A stretch of DNA of 64,000 bases from Climacteris rufus (Eukaryota > Chordata > Aves > Passeriformes > Climacteridae), in assembly GCA_013398175.1 (NCBI GenBank), contig VZRZ01002090.1, positions 130,135 through 194,134 of the forward strand, given 5' to 3'. A program made the position numbers and the translations under genes. Positions 25,225 through 38,365 of the stretch are shown piece after piece (the first letter of the stretch is position 1; each line of letters starts with the position of its first letter). The notes beneath the pieces are model-generated. The model ran no database searches. It saw nothing but the letters and a program-made list of their open reading frames with translations, and had not been told where the DNA came from.

Positions 25225-25645
25225 AAATCAGGAGAGTAAAAAAGTGGTTATATTTATTGAAGAGCCTTCAAGGTACATTTAGGGCAGGCAGAGCCCCCCT
25301 AGGGGCTACACCCAAAATGGACGATGGGTCACGGGATTTTATACTTTTATAAGTTTGGCACATTTGCATATTGGGGTTTAATCTTCCAGTTACAGCTTCA
25401 GGTAATGAAGTAAATTACCCCCAGTTTCCTCCCCCCATCCCACTTTTTGTATACATTTTTTGGGGCCTGAGACTGTAAGATGTCTTTGGGTCTCAGGCCT
25501 GGAGAGGAATTATTTTGTCTAAGCAAATGGGAAAACAGTAGCTTACACTCTGTATATGGAGTTTAGAGTTACACACTAAAGAATTGCACGATTACAAATG
25601 TATGAAAAATATAAAAGCTAAAATCCTAAGGCATCAAGTCTTTAG
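25225..25645 (-). mobile_element. Endogenous-retrovirus LTR (family C), minus orientation
   Basis: Read on the minus strand it has an octamer-like ATGCAAAT, a TATA box (ACTTATAAAAGTATAAAA) and about 100 bases later AATAAA (CTTCAATAAATATAACC). This is the normal U3-R spacing of a retroviral LTR. The 5' part, around 25600-25640, resembles the start of the element at 55.5-56.0 kb. Boundaries are approximate; no internal retroviral coding region was seen beside it. Confidence 0.65.
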
Positions 25646-27005
25646 ACACCAAGGTCCTTTCCCATTATTTAATGTACAAATGCAGCAACACTCAGCATGT
25701 TCCCTGTTCTTTGGAAACTACCATTGTACCATTGATACAGCTCCAAGTACAGCAAAATTCATTAGCTGTTGAGTGTATGAGGTAAAATTGCTGGTGTTCC
25801 TTAGTTACGGCTGCTAGGAGTCCTACTTATAATGTTATTTTGATATAATTATGTTTATTACTTTGATGCACCCTATTCAGTTGTGTCTTCAAATTGTGTA
25901 GCAAATAGAAGCCTACAGAAAAATCTTTTCCTTTCTGACCATTAGGTGGAGCTAAAAATCCCTTGTATGACAAGATTATTTAATAACTTGGCATCAAGTT
26001 GTCCTCGCCTGTATTTGGTTTTGATGTGTTTTCAGTTTTCCCTGACAGAGTGTGGCGGTATTGTATTCTCCTGTCAGGAAATTTCAGATACTGAGTTGCT
26101 GTTACATAAAAAGCTGAAAATGTTTGCAAAAGTTCAGCAATAAAATCATAATGAAGGCTTCCCTAATTATGGATGTTTGTCAAACTTTTAAGTTAAATGA
26201 ATGTTTAAGCACTTCACTGGATTATATCTTATGTATTCCTTGTATGTCTGAATTGCTGCACTAACATATGTGGTGAGATAAGCCTGTTTATCACATGGAC
26301 CCTAACACCTAACTACCTACCTTTCTGATGTCAATTCCTTTAATTGTTAAAACCAGCTAAATTTTATCATCTGAGAGGTCCTGATACTTCAATATAATCT
26401 GAATGTGTTGTGTCCTGCTGGTGTTGCACTGGCTTTGTTTAGGCAGAGTGCTACTGCACATAGAGTTAAATTGGAGTGCAAGCAGCCTAATTTTATTTGT
26501 AATTCACAGAACATGCAACTGTCCTGACCTAAGGGAGGAAGGAGACAACTTGTGGTTTACAGGATTTATTCTTCCTTGTGATGAGGGAAAGGAGCACAAT
26601 GGATTCTAAACGTGTTAACAAGTGTGATTTTTGTAGAAAAAGAAGGAAAACTATTCCAAATTATAGCTACTCTTTCTGAAAGTCTGTAAATATGTTTGTA
26701 GCTATTATAAATAGACAAAGCTGCTGTTTATATTCTATTTTGTTTATATTCCACCGAGATAATTTGAAGAACTCCTGGATGTTCCCTCACACTGTCCTTC
26801 ATACTACGTACAGACTTCTGTAAAGATTTTGTAATTTTTTTAATGATGTGTACAGTATTCATAAGCTTTTAATACTGTGATTAATTGTCTAAACTTTAAC
26901 ATTTAACATTGAAGGTCTTTAATATTGTGGTTAATTGTCTAAATTATTATTGTCTAAATTATTTAAACCTAAATTGTTTCGTTTCTGCTGTGACATGTTT
27001 CTTTC
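25646..27005. other. No recognisable feature
   Basis: AT-rich intergenic DNA. An imperfect local duplication containing TTAATTGTCTAAA lies at about 26870-26960. Confidence 0.5.
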
Positions 27006-27906
27006 TGTAGTGGTTTACCCCTGGCCAACGGCCAAGGCCCCACTAGGACTGCTTTTTCCCCCTTCCGAATTGAACTGTGTTACTGTAAGACATGCTGGTA
27101 GAGGAGCAAAATCAGGCTGAGACAAGGTCAGAGCTTCTAAGTGATAAAGTGAATTTATTACAGAGTCAAAGGAGCAAGAAAAAACAAAGGAACATTTTCT
27201 AATCATTCTTTCCTCTGCCGTCCTCCCTTCCTCCCCGCCCGCCCCCCCCNNNNNNNNNNNNNNNNNNNNNNNNNNNNNNNNNNNNNNNNNNNNNNNNNNN
27301 NNNNNNNNNNNNNNNNNNNNNNNNNNNNNNNNNNNNNNNNNNNNNNNNNNNNNNNNNNNNNNNNNNNNNNNNNNNNNNNNNNNNNNNNNNNNNNNNNNNN
27401 NNNNNNNNNNNNNNNNNNNNNNNNNNNNNNNNNNNNNNNNNNNNNNNNNNNNNNNNNNNNNNNNNNNNNNNNNNNNNNNNNNNNNNNNNNNNNNNNNNNN
27501 NNNNNNNNNNNNNNNNNNNNNNNNNNNNNNNNNNNNNNNNNNNNNNNNNNNNNNNNNNNNNNNNNNNNNNNNNNNNNNNNNNNNNNNNNNNNNNNNNNNN
27601 NNNNNNNNNNNNNNNNNNNNNNNNNNNNNNNNNNNNNNNNNNNNNNNNNNNNNNNNNNNNNNNNNNNNNNNNNNNNNNNNNNNNNNNNNNNNNNNNNNNN
27701 NNNNNNNNNNNNNNNNNNNNNNNNNNNNNNNNNNNNNNNNNNNNNNNNNNNNNNNNNNNNNNNNNNNNNNNNNNNNNNNNNNNNNNNNNNNNNNNNNNNN
27801 NNNNNNNNNNNNNNNNNNNNNNNNNNNNNNNNNNNNNNNNNNNNNNNNNNNNNNNNNNNNNNNNNNNNNNNNNNNNNNNNNNNNNNNNNNNNNNNNNNNN
27901 NNNNNN
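27006..27906 (-). mobile_element. Probable ERV LTR edge running into an assembly gap
   Basis: Sequence starting TGTAGTGGTTTACCCCTGGCC resembles a very common avian retroviral LTR terminus, and the minus strand carries AATAAA at about 27150, so 27006 would be the LTR 3' end. The C-rich sequence that follows runs directly into the N-run. The far boundary is unknown. Confidence 0.45.
27250..27906. other. Assembly gap (657 N)
   Basis: An N-run bordered on the left by a C homopolymer. Open frames spanning it exist only because N does not produce stops. Confidence 0.99.
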
Positions 27907-29259
27907 CTCCAAGTTTGATTAAAGTTTCTCACCACAGGCTTTGAAGATGTATCAGTTCCAATGATGCAGGAACCTTCTCTTTCATTGCTTCTCTTCTTTG
28001 GCAGACTGGCATCATTTGCTGGCTTTCATATCTGATGTTTCAGTTGTTTTTCCTAGTTATTTGCTGTACTCCTTCTCCCCTGCCTAATCTACTAACTACA
28101 TGACTACAGGGTTACATGGCGCGCGCGTGCGTACTACAGAGATTGCTTCTTAAATATACTGTCACAGAGGCGTTTCTGTCCTTCCTAATTGGCCCAGCTG
28201 TGGAAAACAGCACATCAGTCTTCCAGGAGCCATCAGAGATAGGCCCTGACCGGACAGTTGTGGGAGCTTCTGGAAGCTTCTTACAGGAGCCATCTTTTGG
28301 CCCCTACCACACCCAAAAAGCTAGACCTCCCAAACTTTTCAAACCACGACACTTTCCAAATCTGATAAAAAATGCTGAAGCCAGTATTCTTTTAAGGTGT
28401 TCATTTCAGCAATTTTGGTTTAAATAGTCTGTAAACTGTAAGTCCTAAAATACTGTTGAATTGGCTAGATGATACATACAAGGCAGAAGCAAATCTTATA
28501 ACTGGTTTTATCGAGGAGAAAACACTTTTCTTTAGGGAAAAAATGGTATTTCTGTGGTATTTGAGGGACAGAAATCATAACCCATCACTTGCTGTAGTAG
28601 GGCCTAATAGTGATTTCACTGAGAAGATAATTACAATCTTTAATGGTTGTCACTGTTTTTGAGACTGATTCAGAGAATATTTTCTCCTGAGTAAAACTGT
28701 CCTGGTTAATTGTCTTAGTTCCTTGAAGGGTCTTATAATCTATAAAAGACTCTCTTCCTGCCTCTTGTCACAGTAAAATCTACTGTGTTTAAGTAGTCTT
28801 GAAAAGTCAGGAGGAATTTTATGTGGTTTAGGTTGATGTTGCTTGACCTCTAAGAATGGGTTTTCACAGTAGCCACATGAGTAGCGTTGGCTTTCCCTTA
28901 GAATTTCGTAAGAATAACAGTGATTCTTTGAGGAAAACGCGTTAAAAGAAACCCAGAGAAGGACATAATTTTTTAGAATTTATATGGTATATATATGCAG
29001 CACATCCATATAAATGTAACAGGAATTAACTTTTCACTTCATTAACTTTATTTTTGTGCTGAACTGGGCAGCACTTTTGTCATGCTACTATGGTGACAGG
29101 TTTCTTATATGTCTTATGCAACATGGTGTGCTTACTTCTAAATAACTTCTTGAATTATTGTTTCACTCATGTACAGCTAGTTTTTATGTTGATGTATGTG
29201 GAATTGCACATCAGAACTCTTACTTTTGTATGATTAGACTCATGATCGTGACAGGTTTC
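27907..29259. other. No recognisable gene
   Basis: A short GCGCGCG patch lies near 28120. A 103-codon open frame at 28116-28427 shows no motif. Part of 27907-28350 may be an old retroelement, but I cannot assign it. Confidence 0.4.
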
Positions 29260-29640
29260 ATGCTGTGTATTGGTACTGGGTTTGATTGGCAAGGTTTTGG
29301 TATCAGGGGGTCTGCAGGGATGACTTCTCTGACAAGCTGCTAGAAGCCTCCTCCATGTCCCACAGAGCCAATGCCAGATGACTCCAAGAGGAACCCACCA
29401 TTAACCAAGGCTGATCCCATCAGCAATGGTGGTAACACCTCTGTGATAACATATTTAAGAAGGGAAAAAAAGTTATTGAGCAGATGTAGTTGTGGCCAGA
29501 GAAGAGCAGAGAGAGAATATGTGAGAGGAACAACTCTGCAGACACCAAAGTCAGTGGAGAAGAAGGGGGAAGACATGCTTCAGGTTCCAGACCTGAGATT
29601 TCCCTGCAGCCTGTGGTGCAGCCCACAGTGAAGAAACTTG
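29260..29640 (+). mobile_element. Probable LTR-type dispersed avian repeat
   Basis: The interval, from TTTGATTGGCAAGGTTTTGG through the CCAATGCCAGATGACTCCAA and AACATATTTAAGAAGGG region to CCCTGCAGCC, resembles a repeat I recall as widespread in bird genomes. An LTR is suggested by the TATA-like ATATTTAAG. Class and ends are uncertain and should be settled with a repeat library. Small open frames here are shadows. Confidence 0.45.
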
Positions 29641-30967
29641 CAGTCATTCTGCCACGTAAGTTACAAAGACTGAAGATTGAGAGAAGTCTGTGAAATTTGC
29701 TGTTCAACACGATCGGGACAGTAGAAGAGAATGGCATTTTACTCACTTGATAAGGACAGTAGAACAGAACAGTACTTACTCTTATCCAGGACAGTAGAAC
29801 ACATCAGCACAGCTTTGGAGAAATAATAAAGGATGTAACTTGGGCAAACAGAAGTCATGAAAAACACAAGCGGGATGCTGGCTCAGCTCTGCAAGGCTGA
29901 CAAAGCAGAAGTTATGCACAACAACGATATTGCACTTACTCAAAAGTAGGGGTTGAGGAACAGCCACATAGAAAGGACACTGAACATTGAAGATAGACCC
30001 CAAAGAACCATATAAGGACTTTCTGATAAGGGGTGTAACTACATCAAATAAAATCAAAGGGAGTGGGGATAATAAATCATGTATGTGATATATATGATAT
30101 ATCATATATATGAAAATATAATCAGTCTGTATAATAAAAACCCTGTTCACTCGATGCTCGGGGCACTTGAACAGAGGAAGGATCCCCTGAGTGACCCACA
30201 TGCTGTAATGAAGGCCTGCTTTCTAATACTCAAAACCATGTTAGAAAGTTTCTATCTGGCCAATTTTGGTATCAAACATACTAAGGAGTTGGAAGAGCTC
30301 AGTGTTCCCAAGGATTTTTGTAAATACTTATTTTTCTGGTCTTCAGAATATTTGTTTGCATGCTGTAATAGGATAAAAAGTTAAATTCTAAATTACATGA
30401 TATTATAGCAATGAAAGTTACCAAAAATATAGAGTCTGCTTTAAAACTATACTTCTCAGAGTACAGATTTCTTCTTTATTCATGCTCATTATAGTGGACA
30501 ATGATATCTCAAGGGTCTGAGAAACTATAATTTCCAGTTAAACACAGAAAAGATCATCAGTAACTTGGTGAAAGAAAATTCATTACCAACATTTACAGTA
30601 ATTTCCTATTTTTTCAAAGTAGACATGGAATGCCAATTAATGCCAAAGTATACTTTTATTATTTTAATATTCAGCATAGGACAATGCTTTCATAAATTAT
30701 GTGGGATTTATTCAAGTATATGGAAGCTAAGTGTTTGTCTATGAGGGGATACCAAGAATCTTTTAATCAAAAAAATAAATTAGTTGCTCATATCCAACTA
30801 CAAACTTAGTAATTATATGTATAAAAATAAAATTGCTTACTTATGAACAGCCTTAGATTGTGACATCCACTACCTAAACCATTTGGCTAGCAATGGTACT
30901 TACAGGAACATTAAATAACTGCTAGTGGAGGAAATTCAAGTGAAGTTACAACAGTAAGTAGAATTAA
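29641..30967. other. Intergenic DNA with one perfect AT-rich palindrome
   Basis: A 24-bp perfect palindrome with core GATATATC lies at 30088-30111. The 139-codon minus-strand open frame at 29782-30201 crosses it and has no recognisable motif. Confidence 0.5.
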
Positions 30968-31660
30968 GAGGCCAACCAATGAGGTTAAATAAAGTCAAGT
31001 GCCAGGTCTTGCCCTTGGGTCACAACAACCCCATGTAGCACTACAGGCTGGGGTCAGAGTGCCTGGAAAGCTCCCTGGTGGGAAAGGACCTGGGGGTGCT
31101 GGTGACAGCAGCCGAACATGAGCCAGCAAGTGCCTAGGTGGGCAAGAAGCCCAGTGGCATCCTGGCTTGGATCAGAAATAGTGTGGCCAGCAGGACCAGG
31201 GCAGTGATTGTCCCTCTGTACTCAGCACTGGTGAGGCTGCACCTCAGATTCTGTGTTCAGTTTTGGGCCACTCACTCACTACAAGAAAGACATTGAGGTG
31301 CTGGAGTGGGTCCAGAGAAGGGCAATGAACCTGGTGAAAGGTCGGAAGCACAAGCACGTTGTAGCAAGGTGGGTATTGGCTCCTTCTCTCAGGCAGCTAG
31401 TGACAGGAAAAGGGGAAATGGCCTTAAGCTGCACCAGAGGAGGTTCAGGTTGGATATGAGAAAGAATTTCTACCTGAAAGGGTTATTAAGCATCTAAATG
31501 GGCTGCCCAGGGAGGTGGTGGAGTCGCCATCCCTGGAAGTGTTAAAAAAATAATTGGAATGGCACTTAGTGCTATAGTTTAGTTGGTGGTGTTTGGTCAA
31601 AGGTTGGACTCAATGATCTTGGAGGTCTTCTCCAACCCTAATGATTCTATGATTCTACAT
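30968..31660 (+). mobile_element. CR1 retrotransposon 3' fragment, plus orientation
   Basis: CR1 phrases are clear (AGTGTGGCCAGCAGGACCAG, GTCCAGAGAAGGGCAATGAA, GGTTGGACTCAATGATCTTG) and the copy ends in AATGATTCTATGATTCTA. An internal deletion appears to join the sequences near 31370. Confidence 0.93.
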
Positions 31661-32880
31661 CAAAAAGCAAGAAAAGAAATTTACTCACTTTGAACTACAT
31701 ATGTAATTTGAATCTTTGTGAGAAAAGCTAGGAAGATCAGTGCTGGGTTAAGACTATCAACAGAAAAATGCTGAAAAGCTGATAAAGGCATAGTTGCTGA
31801 GAAAGAAGATTAGTAGGCTTAGGAATTGTGTAGTTAGTGACTGTAACAGTCCATAGGTCACACCTACTCATTTTTTATTCAAATAACGATACTCTAGAAT
31901 TTGCCTAAAAGTCAACAGACCAGAGCAATTTGAATAGATGCATAAGTGTTGTCTTTGAAAGAGGTATGTGAAAGTCAGCATGAAAGTTAAGTCATTCTAC
32001 AAAAGCAAAGACAAGATTGTGAGGCTGAGGGAACAGAGTGCATCAAAAGTATTAAATTGCATGTACTCTCATAGTTTATAATGGTGTCTGAGCTTACAAA
32101 TACCAGCCATTTTACAGCACAATGCTTTACTTTTATGTTTTTTAGATTCAGTTCTAAATGAACCATTATTTGCCAACAACCTAAGAAAATAGGAACTTTT
32201 TTGTCAGGAAAAGGACTTACATAGAAGAGTGGCCTCCAACTCCTGAGAGATTCAGGCAATGCCTGTTGGAATCTCTGTCTGCTCCCATTGAGGGATGTTA
32301 GAGAGATCAGTTGGAGTATAATCTAAGGTTTAGTGAAGTGAATAACAAGTTTCTAGTGTACTTTTCAGGTCTGAGAATCAGGACTGTCAGAAGTGGAATA
32401 CTTATTTAATAAAAATTTTTTAAAGTTATTTTTTCTCCTAATTAGGTTCTTACACACTTTATTAATTATTGGTGCAAAATCATTCTGAATATCATTATTA
32501 TTTAGGGTTATTAGCATAATATCCATGAGAAGCACCATGTTTTGTGCTTTAGATAGTGTATAATACATTTAGAGACAATAATGTAGTTTTGGAAAGTTAA
32601 TATTTTTTCTTTGGAATTACATTTTCAGATGTCACTGTTAGTGGTTCCAAATTTTGAAGTTCTTTGAAACAATAGCACAGAGCTGAGGGATTTTTTTGCT
32701 TTGTTTTTCTTAGTTGCAGCTGCTATAAGAAATATTACAGTTCTGTAAAGAAAGCCATGGTGTCTGTTTTCTGCCAGAAGCTCCATAATCTTTCAGCTTT
32801 ATCAGAAAGAGAGCTTTATAAATAGGCTAAAAAGTGAGGTAATGACATTAATTATTTAGTGGAAAAATTATTGTATTTCT
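31661..32880. other. No recognisable feature
   Basis: AT-rich intergenic DNA with no exon or repeat recognised. Confidence 0.5.
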
Positions 32881-33745
32881 GCTACTGTCGGAGGTTGGGG
32901 GATGCCTTGGAATTTTTCTCCATCACTGTTACTAAGCAACAAATAGCCGGGTGATTAGGGCCATCAACTTTTTTGTGAGAGACAAAAGGTGTGCTGGGGC
33001 GGGGCAGGTAAGGAAAGAGCCGGCCATTGGAACAGACACTCTCAGCTCGGACACGGAGAGGAGAGGCTGCTCTTTGCTTTTTGGCTGTGACCAGAGGAAA
33101 TCCAACTGTGCCCTGTTCTTTCTTCTCCTGGCTGGGTGAGCTTTGATTCAACCCTTCTGCCACTGGGAAGTGCACGCTTCCCCGGGCTGCGTTTTCTCGC
33201 AGCAGTTGCCGGGAGAGTCTGGCTACCTCTGCCGCCTGCCCCCCTCTGCCGCACGGGACCGCGGTGTCTGCTGTGACTGCAGAAATCCTTGCTGCCTCGC
33301 TGGCTAGCCGGGGAGGGGCCAGCTCCTGCCCGCCGCCCTGTTTTTTGCCACTCTGAGCTGCCTGGCTGCTCTCCAGCCTGTCCGCCATTACCAGCTGCCT
33401 GAGGCTGACCTGACCCTGCGCCGCAGCGCCACCTGCAGCCGCTCGGGAGTCATCGCACCTGCCCTGCCTGGCCGGGAGCTCAACAGCGCCCCCTGCTGTT
33501 TTTCGACCGTGATTACACCACACGGGAAAGTCATCTGCTGTTGGTTTCTGGTTCTATTTATGGTTGTTATTGCTTGTTTATAGATACTAGTAAAGGACTT
33601 TAATTCTTTTTCCCATATCTTTGCCTGAAAGTCCTTGATTTCAAAATTAAAATAATTCGGAGGGAGGGGAAATCACATTCTCTGTCCTAAGGGAGGGTTC
33701 AACTTCTCTCAGCAGACACCTGTCTTTCAAAACCAAGACAGCTAC
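32881..33745. mobile_element. Solo LTR of an endogenous retrovirus (family A, copy 2)
   Basis: The LTR occupies 32886-33740, begins TGTCGG and ends GACA, and is bounded by a perfect 5-bp duplication GCTAC (32881-32885 and 33741-33745). It is the second copy of the element at 1971-2791, in the same orientation, and carries an extra block around 33245-33290. The 213-codon minus-strand open frame at 32882-33523 is contained almost wholly in the LTR and is not a host gene. No internal proviral sequence is present. Confidence 0.9.
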
Positions 33746-35026
33746 CTAACTAGTTCTGCCCTTAATAGTTGTGTAAATGTAGTTACTGATCAGAGGGCTA
33801 AGTAAGTGAAAAAAATTATCAAGGAGAAGATACCATAATTAGTGAATCTGTTGTCTTTTCTTATTTTTTAAACAAGGGTGTTGATTTTGATACAAAAGAC
33901 TATGAATGTACAAAAAGAAAAGAAAGAGAAACTAGGAGAAAGGTCAAAGATGAAGTATTAAGTAATTCTGGTAAATATGTATAGCAATCTGGCAATCTTT
34001 GACACATCCCACTGCATTACAGACTAGAGGGGAAATAGGGACTGCTGACTTCACTCAGCTTGTTTTCTGCTGACTCACTGATTCATATTGTTCACATCCA
34101 GAAAAAGTGGTTCCATATGAGAAGAAGACTTCAGAATTAGCTGAGTAGTTTTGAGAAAAGTCAAGGGGAAAACTCTGGGGTTTTGAGTATAAAGGAATAG
34201 GTTTAAACTTCATATATGCTTTTTTTTTTTTTTTAAGGCAGCCTAGCTAGACTAGAAATGCTGACAAAGCTAAAAGCATACCTGCCTATTGCAAATTTAT
34301 TATTGCAAATAAAACCTGATTGTGATAAAGTTAGAAAAGTTGAAGAAACACAGACTTCTGGTAGATATCAGGAAGAATGACTAGCAATATTTTTGTAAGT
34401 AAAGCTTACAGGAGGTTCCACTTGCTTGAGGTACTAAAGGGACATGCCTTATAGGGAGATGCTTGGAAAAGTTTGCAGATATTCAGAGGAAAGGTCTTCA
34501 GGAAGTAGTCCCTCTGGAACCTTCCCAGGTTGGAATTAGGAAGGACATGGATATTCAAATGGCTCTTTGTGGGCCTTTGGACTCAGTGCCTGTGTCCTGG
34601 GATTTGGGTGAAAAATCACTTGCAGAAGTCTCTGGTCGTTCATTCTTATGTGATTTTACCAGCAATTTAATGAAATAATTGTTAGTGGTTATCTGTCATA
34701 ATTCTTATTTGAAAGATCAGTCACAACGTTAACATTATTTACTTGCTAAGCAGCTAAACTGGGGTGAATTCATAAATCTATAGGCTTAATCTCTTTAAGG
34801 AAGAGACATACTGTTACCTCTTTTTAGCAGGCATGTGGTAACTTAGAGCATTACCTTCTGTTTTCTCTTTGTATCATCCTTCTGCTTTTAAGCTTAAATA
34901 TAGAAACCTTAAGTATCTGGCAGAGGAAGGAAAAAGCCAAAGAAGCCTGGAAGGAGCAAGAAATTGCTTTGATAGAACATAAGAAGAGTTCTCAGGCCTT
35001 GAGTTATTTTTTTTTCTCCTCTCAGC
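33746..35026. other. No recognisable feature
   Basis: Intergenic DNA with a T-run near 34220. A 71-codon open frame at 34463-34678 was inspected and shows no family motif. Confidence 0.45.
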
Positions 35027-35335
35027 TGTCGCAGTAACGACACAAAAGAAGAGATGAGAGACACCTGTTACCAGCAAGGAGGAAAGAGAAGGAAGGGGCC
35101 AGCAAGACCCGCCTTGTTTTATTATATATACATTTAGAAAACACTATTCATTGGAGGAACGAGCTCTTCCTCCCTCAATCACAGTGGTCAAAGGAAATGT
35201 CCATCAAACTTCTGTGTCCAGGAGAAAGGAATGTAAACGATAAGATACAGTTACAATAACATGGCTACGTTTACATAGAAGAATGTGAGAAACTAGCTAC
35301 AAAAGAATGACAACATGCAAAAGTCAGGGCAACAC
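35027..35335 (-). mobile_element. Endogenous-retrovirus LTR (family B), minus orientation
   Basis: On the minus strand the segment has a TATA/polyA-like TATATATAATAAAAC region, matches the U3 of the plus-oriented copy at 19.5-19.9 kb and ends ...GTTACTGCGACA at 35027. The left boundary (TG at 35027) is reasonably sharp; the other end is approximate. Target-site duplications were not found. Confidence 0.55.
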
Positions 35336-38300
35336 TCAGCAGCTATTGGTTACTGGAGCTATGAATTACACTTTTCTGAAGGGCCCTGAGACCATCCCTC
35401 CTCCTGGAGGTTTGACTGCCCATTTAGTACAGTTGAAGACTAACCCCTCTCTGGTAAACTTGAAGAGATCCTTCCATGAGACATCCCTTCCATACAGCGC
35501 TGCAAAAAGTTCTCAGCCTCCTGTGGGAATGGACCTAAGCTGCTGCTCTAGTGATTGGATCCTACCTGAGCTACACATACTACTACATCACAATCCTACC
35601 TATGCCTGGTGTTTAGCCTGCTGATCTGAGTCCAGACCATAGGCCACAGGATGATGTCCCAACCTGACCATGGACCTTCCTCATGACTAAGGCCCTGTCT
35701 GGTGATCACTTGTTATCCTTACAGGGCCTGATCCTAACTCTGAATTTCTGGCTTGTATTCCTGGCTTTCCCCAGCCCTCTCTCAGGACCTCAAACTTGCC
35801 TGATGTCCTGGGCTCTGGGCAAGCTTTTGGGGTATCCTTCAGCTCCCAGCTCCCTTCCCTTATGGAGTAGCTAGCCTGTGCAGCATGGTGAACTCAGACT
35901 TTCTTGAAAACACAACCCCAGCAGCCAAACTTGTGTGATGAGGGATGCACTTACAGTACTTATATTTGCATACATTAGTGTGTGAGTTGACATAGGCAGA
36001 CAGAACAACCACAAACTTGTGATTAGAATGCAAAGAGTGAATTAATGTCCGTTACCTTGTGAACTGGGGTATCCCCAGAGCAACAGCCAGGCAGAGGTAT
36101 ACAAGTGGAGATGCATGTACTCTTAAACTCAGTCCATGCTAGAGGATCACTGGCCTGCTCTTCATATATGCTTATCAAGGGTTATTCCCAGCTGCAAGGT
36201 CACTTGAGCAATTTACAATCCTCCTCTCCAGTCTTCTGCTTTTAATCTGTTACTGACAACAGTATGTATACACGTGTAAAAATTTGACATTTATTCTGGT
36301 GTTTGAAGCAGTCATACTGATAGGAAAATTGTGCTTGTGAACAAAACTGTGCTTGTGAACACGCCTAACAGTCAGCACAATGAAAGGTGTCTGTCCAGAA
36401 CCAGGAAATTAGGAACCAGCATTCAGTCTTCTTACAGAAACTGTTGACCAAAGAGGGAAACTACAACAGCCTGTAACTGGTACAAAAGGTGCATATGCAT
36501 TCCAGGAATATCCAAGATTATCCAAGAAAAGACATCCAAGAAAATCTACAAAAAAAAATCCAAGTGCAACTCCACCTGGTATTAATACCATCCCCAAAAG
36601 AGACTGATAGTCTTGATCATTCTGTTACATTCTTCCCTTTTATAGTCATGCTGCTTTGTTCTCCAAATCTTCCATTGTAAGAATGGAAGACATAGTTCCA
36701 ACAAATTACCTGGTTCTGTACACATAATTCAAGTTGGTTTTACCTTAGTGCTGGAACCTCTTATGATCACAGTTTCACTGTCTTACTGCAGAATTTTTCA
36801 TAGGCTCAGTATCTATTGTTCATTTGGTTACAGAACAGGGTTTGCAAATAGAATATCAGGGTACTGTGCCAATCCCTCATTCCAACTGTTTCAAAATTAA
36901 ATCCTAGGAGACTATTCATGTATTAAATTATACTTCAGTGAGAATGTAATTCTTCCAAGTTTTCTTCTGTGATTATGCTACTGCATGATTATACTACTGT
37001 ACAGAGGAGACGCAGGTTCTTTTTGTTTCACCAGTGCTGATGGAACAGATTGTTATCCTCTACTAAGTTCCAGCCGTTTCAGATCTAGAAGTTAAGTTTC
37101 TTGTGTGAATTATTCATTCATTAACCCACATGAGGCAATGTGAGATGAGTTAACAATGTTATTTAAGCTATCTGAAATAACCAGGTTTAATTTGATGGAC
37201 ATGGGTTGAGGAGTATAAGACAATTGTCTCCTTTGGCAGATCTGAGAGAGTGCTGACATCTCCACTATCTACAGAACAGTAGATACCTGGGAAATGTTAG
37301 AGTAGCAATGTTTCTCCATTTCTTTGTATCATTTTGTCTTTGCATTTAACCTGCTAGGGCATTGGAGAAATATTAACTTAGTCGTTTTGTTGACTAAAAT
37401 ACCTTTCAGTTCCTCTTCAATGAACTTTGTACGGGCTTCACAATATTCTGTCGTCATATCCTAAAACAAATGTGGTTGTTCCCCTCCACAATATATGAGG
37501 GATTAATAAGCATTAATTATTTGTGAGCTTGATATAAGTGGGTACATTAAGATGGGTAATTGCTCAGCTATCCAAAGTAATTCTGAGGGTTCATGACTGA
37601 TGGAATCCTGCCCTGGTCAGCATGTGGGAAAGAAGACCAGATCCTTTAAACCTTCAGAATATACTTAACAAAATACAGTCTAACAGCTGAACTTCTTTCA
37701 CTTTCAGAAATTTAACTAAGTCTATGGAGATCTTATTTTTTTTCTGTTGTAAGTGCTTTTCTTCTCCTTCTGGACTCCACTGCAATTGTTGTTACAGGCT
37801 TAGAACTTTGTGGGCTTGCTGATGTCTGTACTGCTTTAAGTGGAAACAGAAGCTGGCAAAGAACAACCTTCAGTGCCTGCCTGTTTTGCTAGCTTTCCTT
37901 GAACTTCAGAGGACAGAACATTGAGAAACATGCTCCCACATCTGCCTTCAACCTGTCTTAGCAAGCTTAGCTAGACTTAATCTTGCCAGAAGTCAATTAA
38001 GAAACACTCCCAGGAAGTCCTTTGCCAATAAATCTAAGGAAGAAGCAACCTCATACAGCAAAAGGAAGACAAACAGCTTGAGAAAGCAATCTTTTCCACC
38101 TACTCTTAGAAAAAAAAATAAAATAAGTGTTCTTAGATTTACCTATTGAATGTACAATCAGTGAAGGTATAGGTTTCACACAAATTTACAGATTAACTAT
38201 CAGGCTTCTTACACTACACCACTGATATGAAACCTACAAACATTTTTCCTTCATTAGGATTTTTAGTTAGTTAGTTGAGATGAAGAATACTTTCTTACTT

Positions 38301-38365
38301 TGATTAAGAAAACTTTTTCGCCTCCTGTTTTAAGATAAAGCTGTAAGAGTGCTAGCTTAGATACA
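35336..38365. other. Intergenic DNA without supported genes
   Basis: A small ATCCAAGA-type microrepeat lies near 36505-36560. Open frames of about 60-105 codons here have no recognisable motifs. Confidence 0.45.

Noticed and set aside
27015..27935. 306-codon minus-strand open frame
   Set aside because: Most of it is the assembly gap; the remaining ends show no motif.
32882..33523. 213-codon minus-strand open frame
   Set aside because: It lies almost entirely inside a solo LTR, has no protein motif, and its counterpart in the first LTR copy (2017-2466) is shorter and disrupted.
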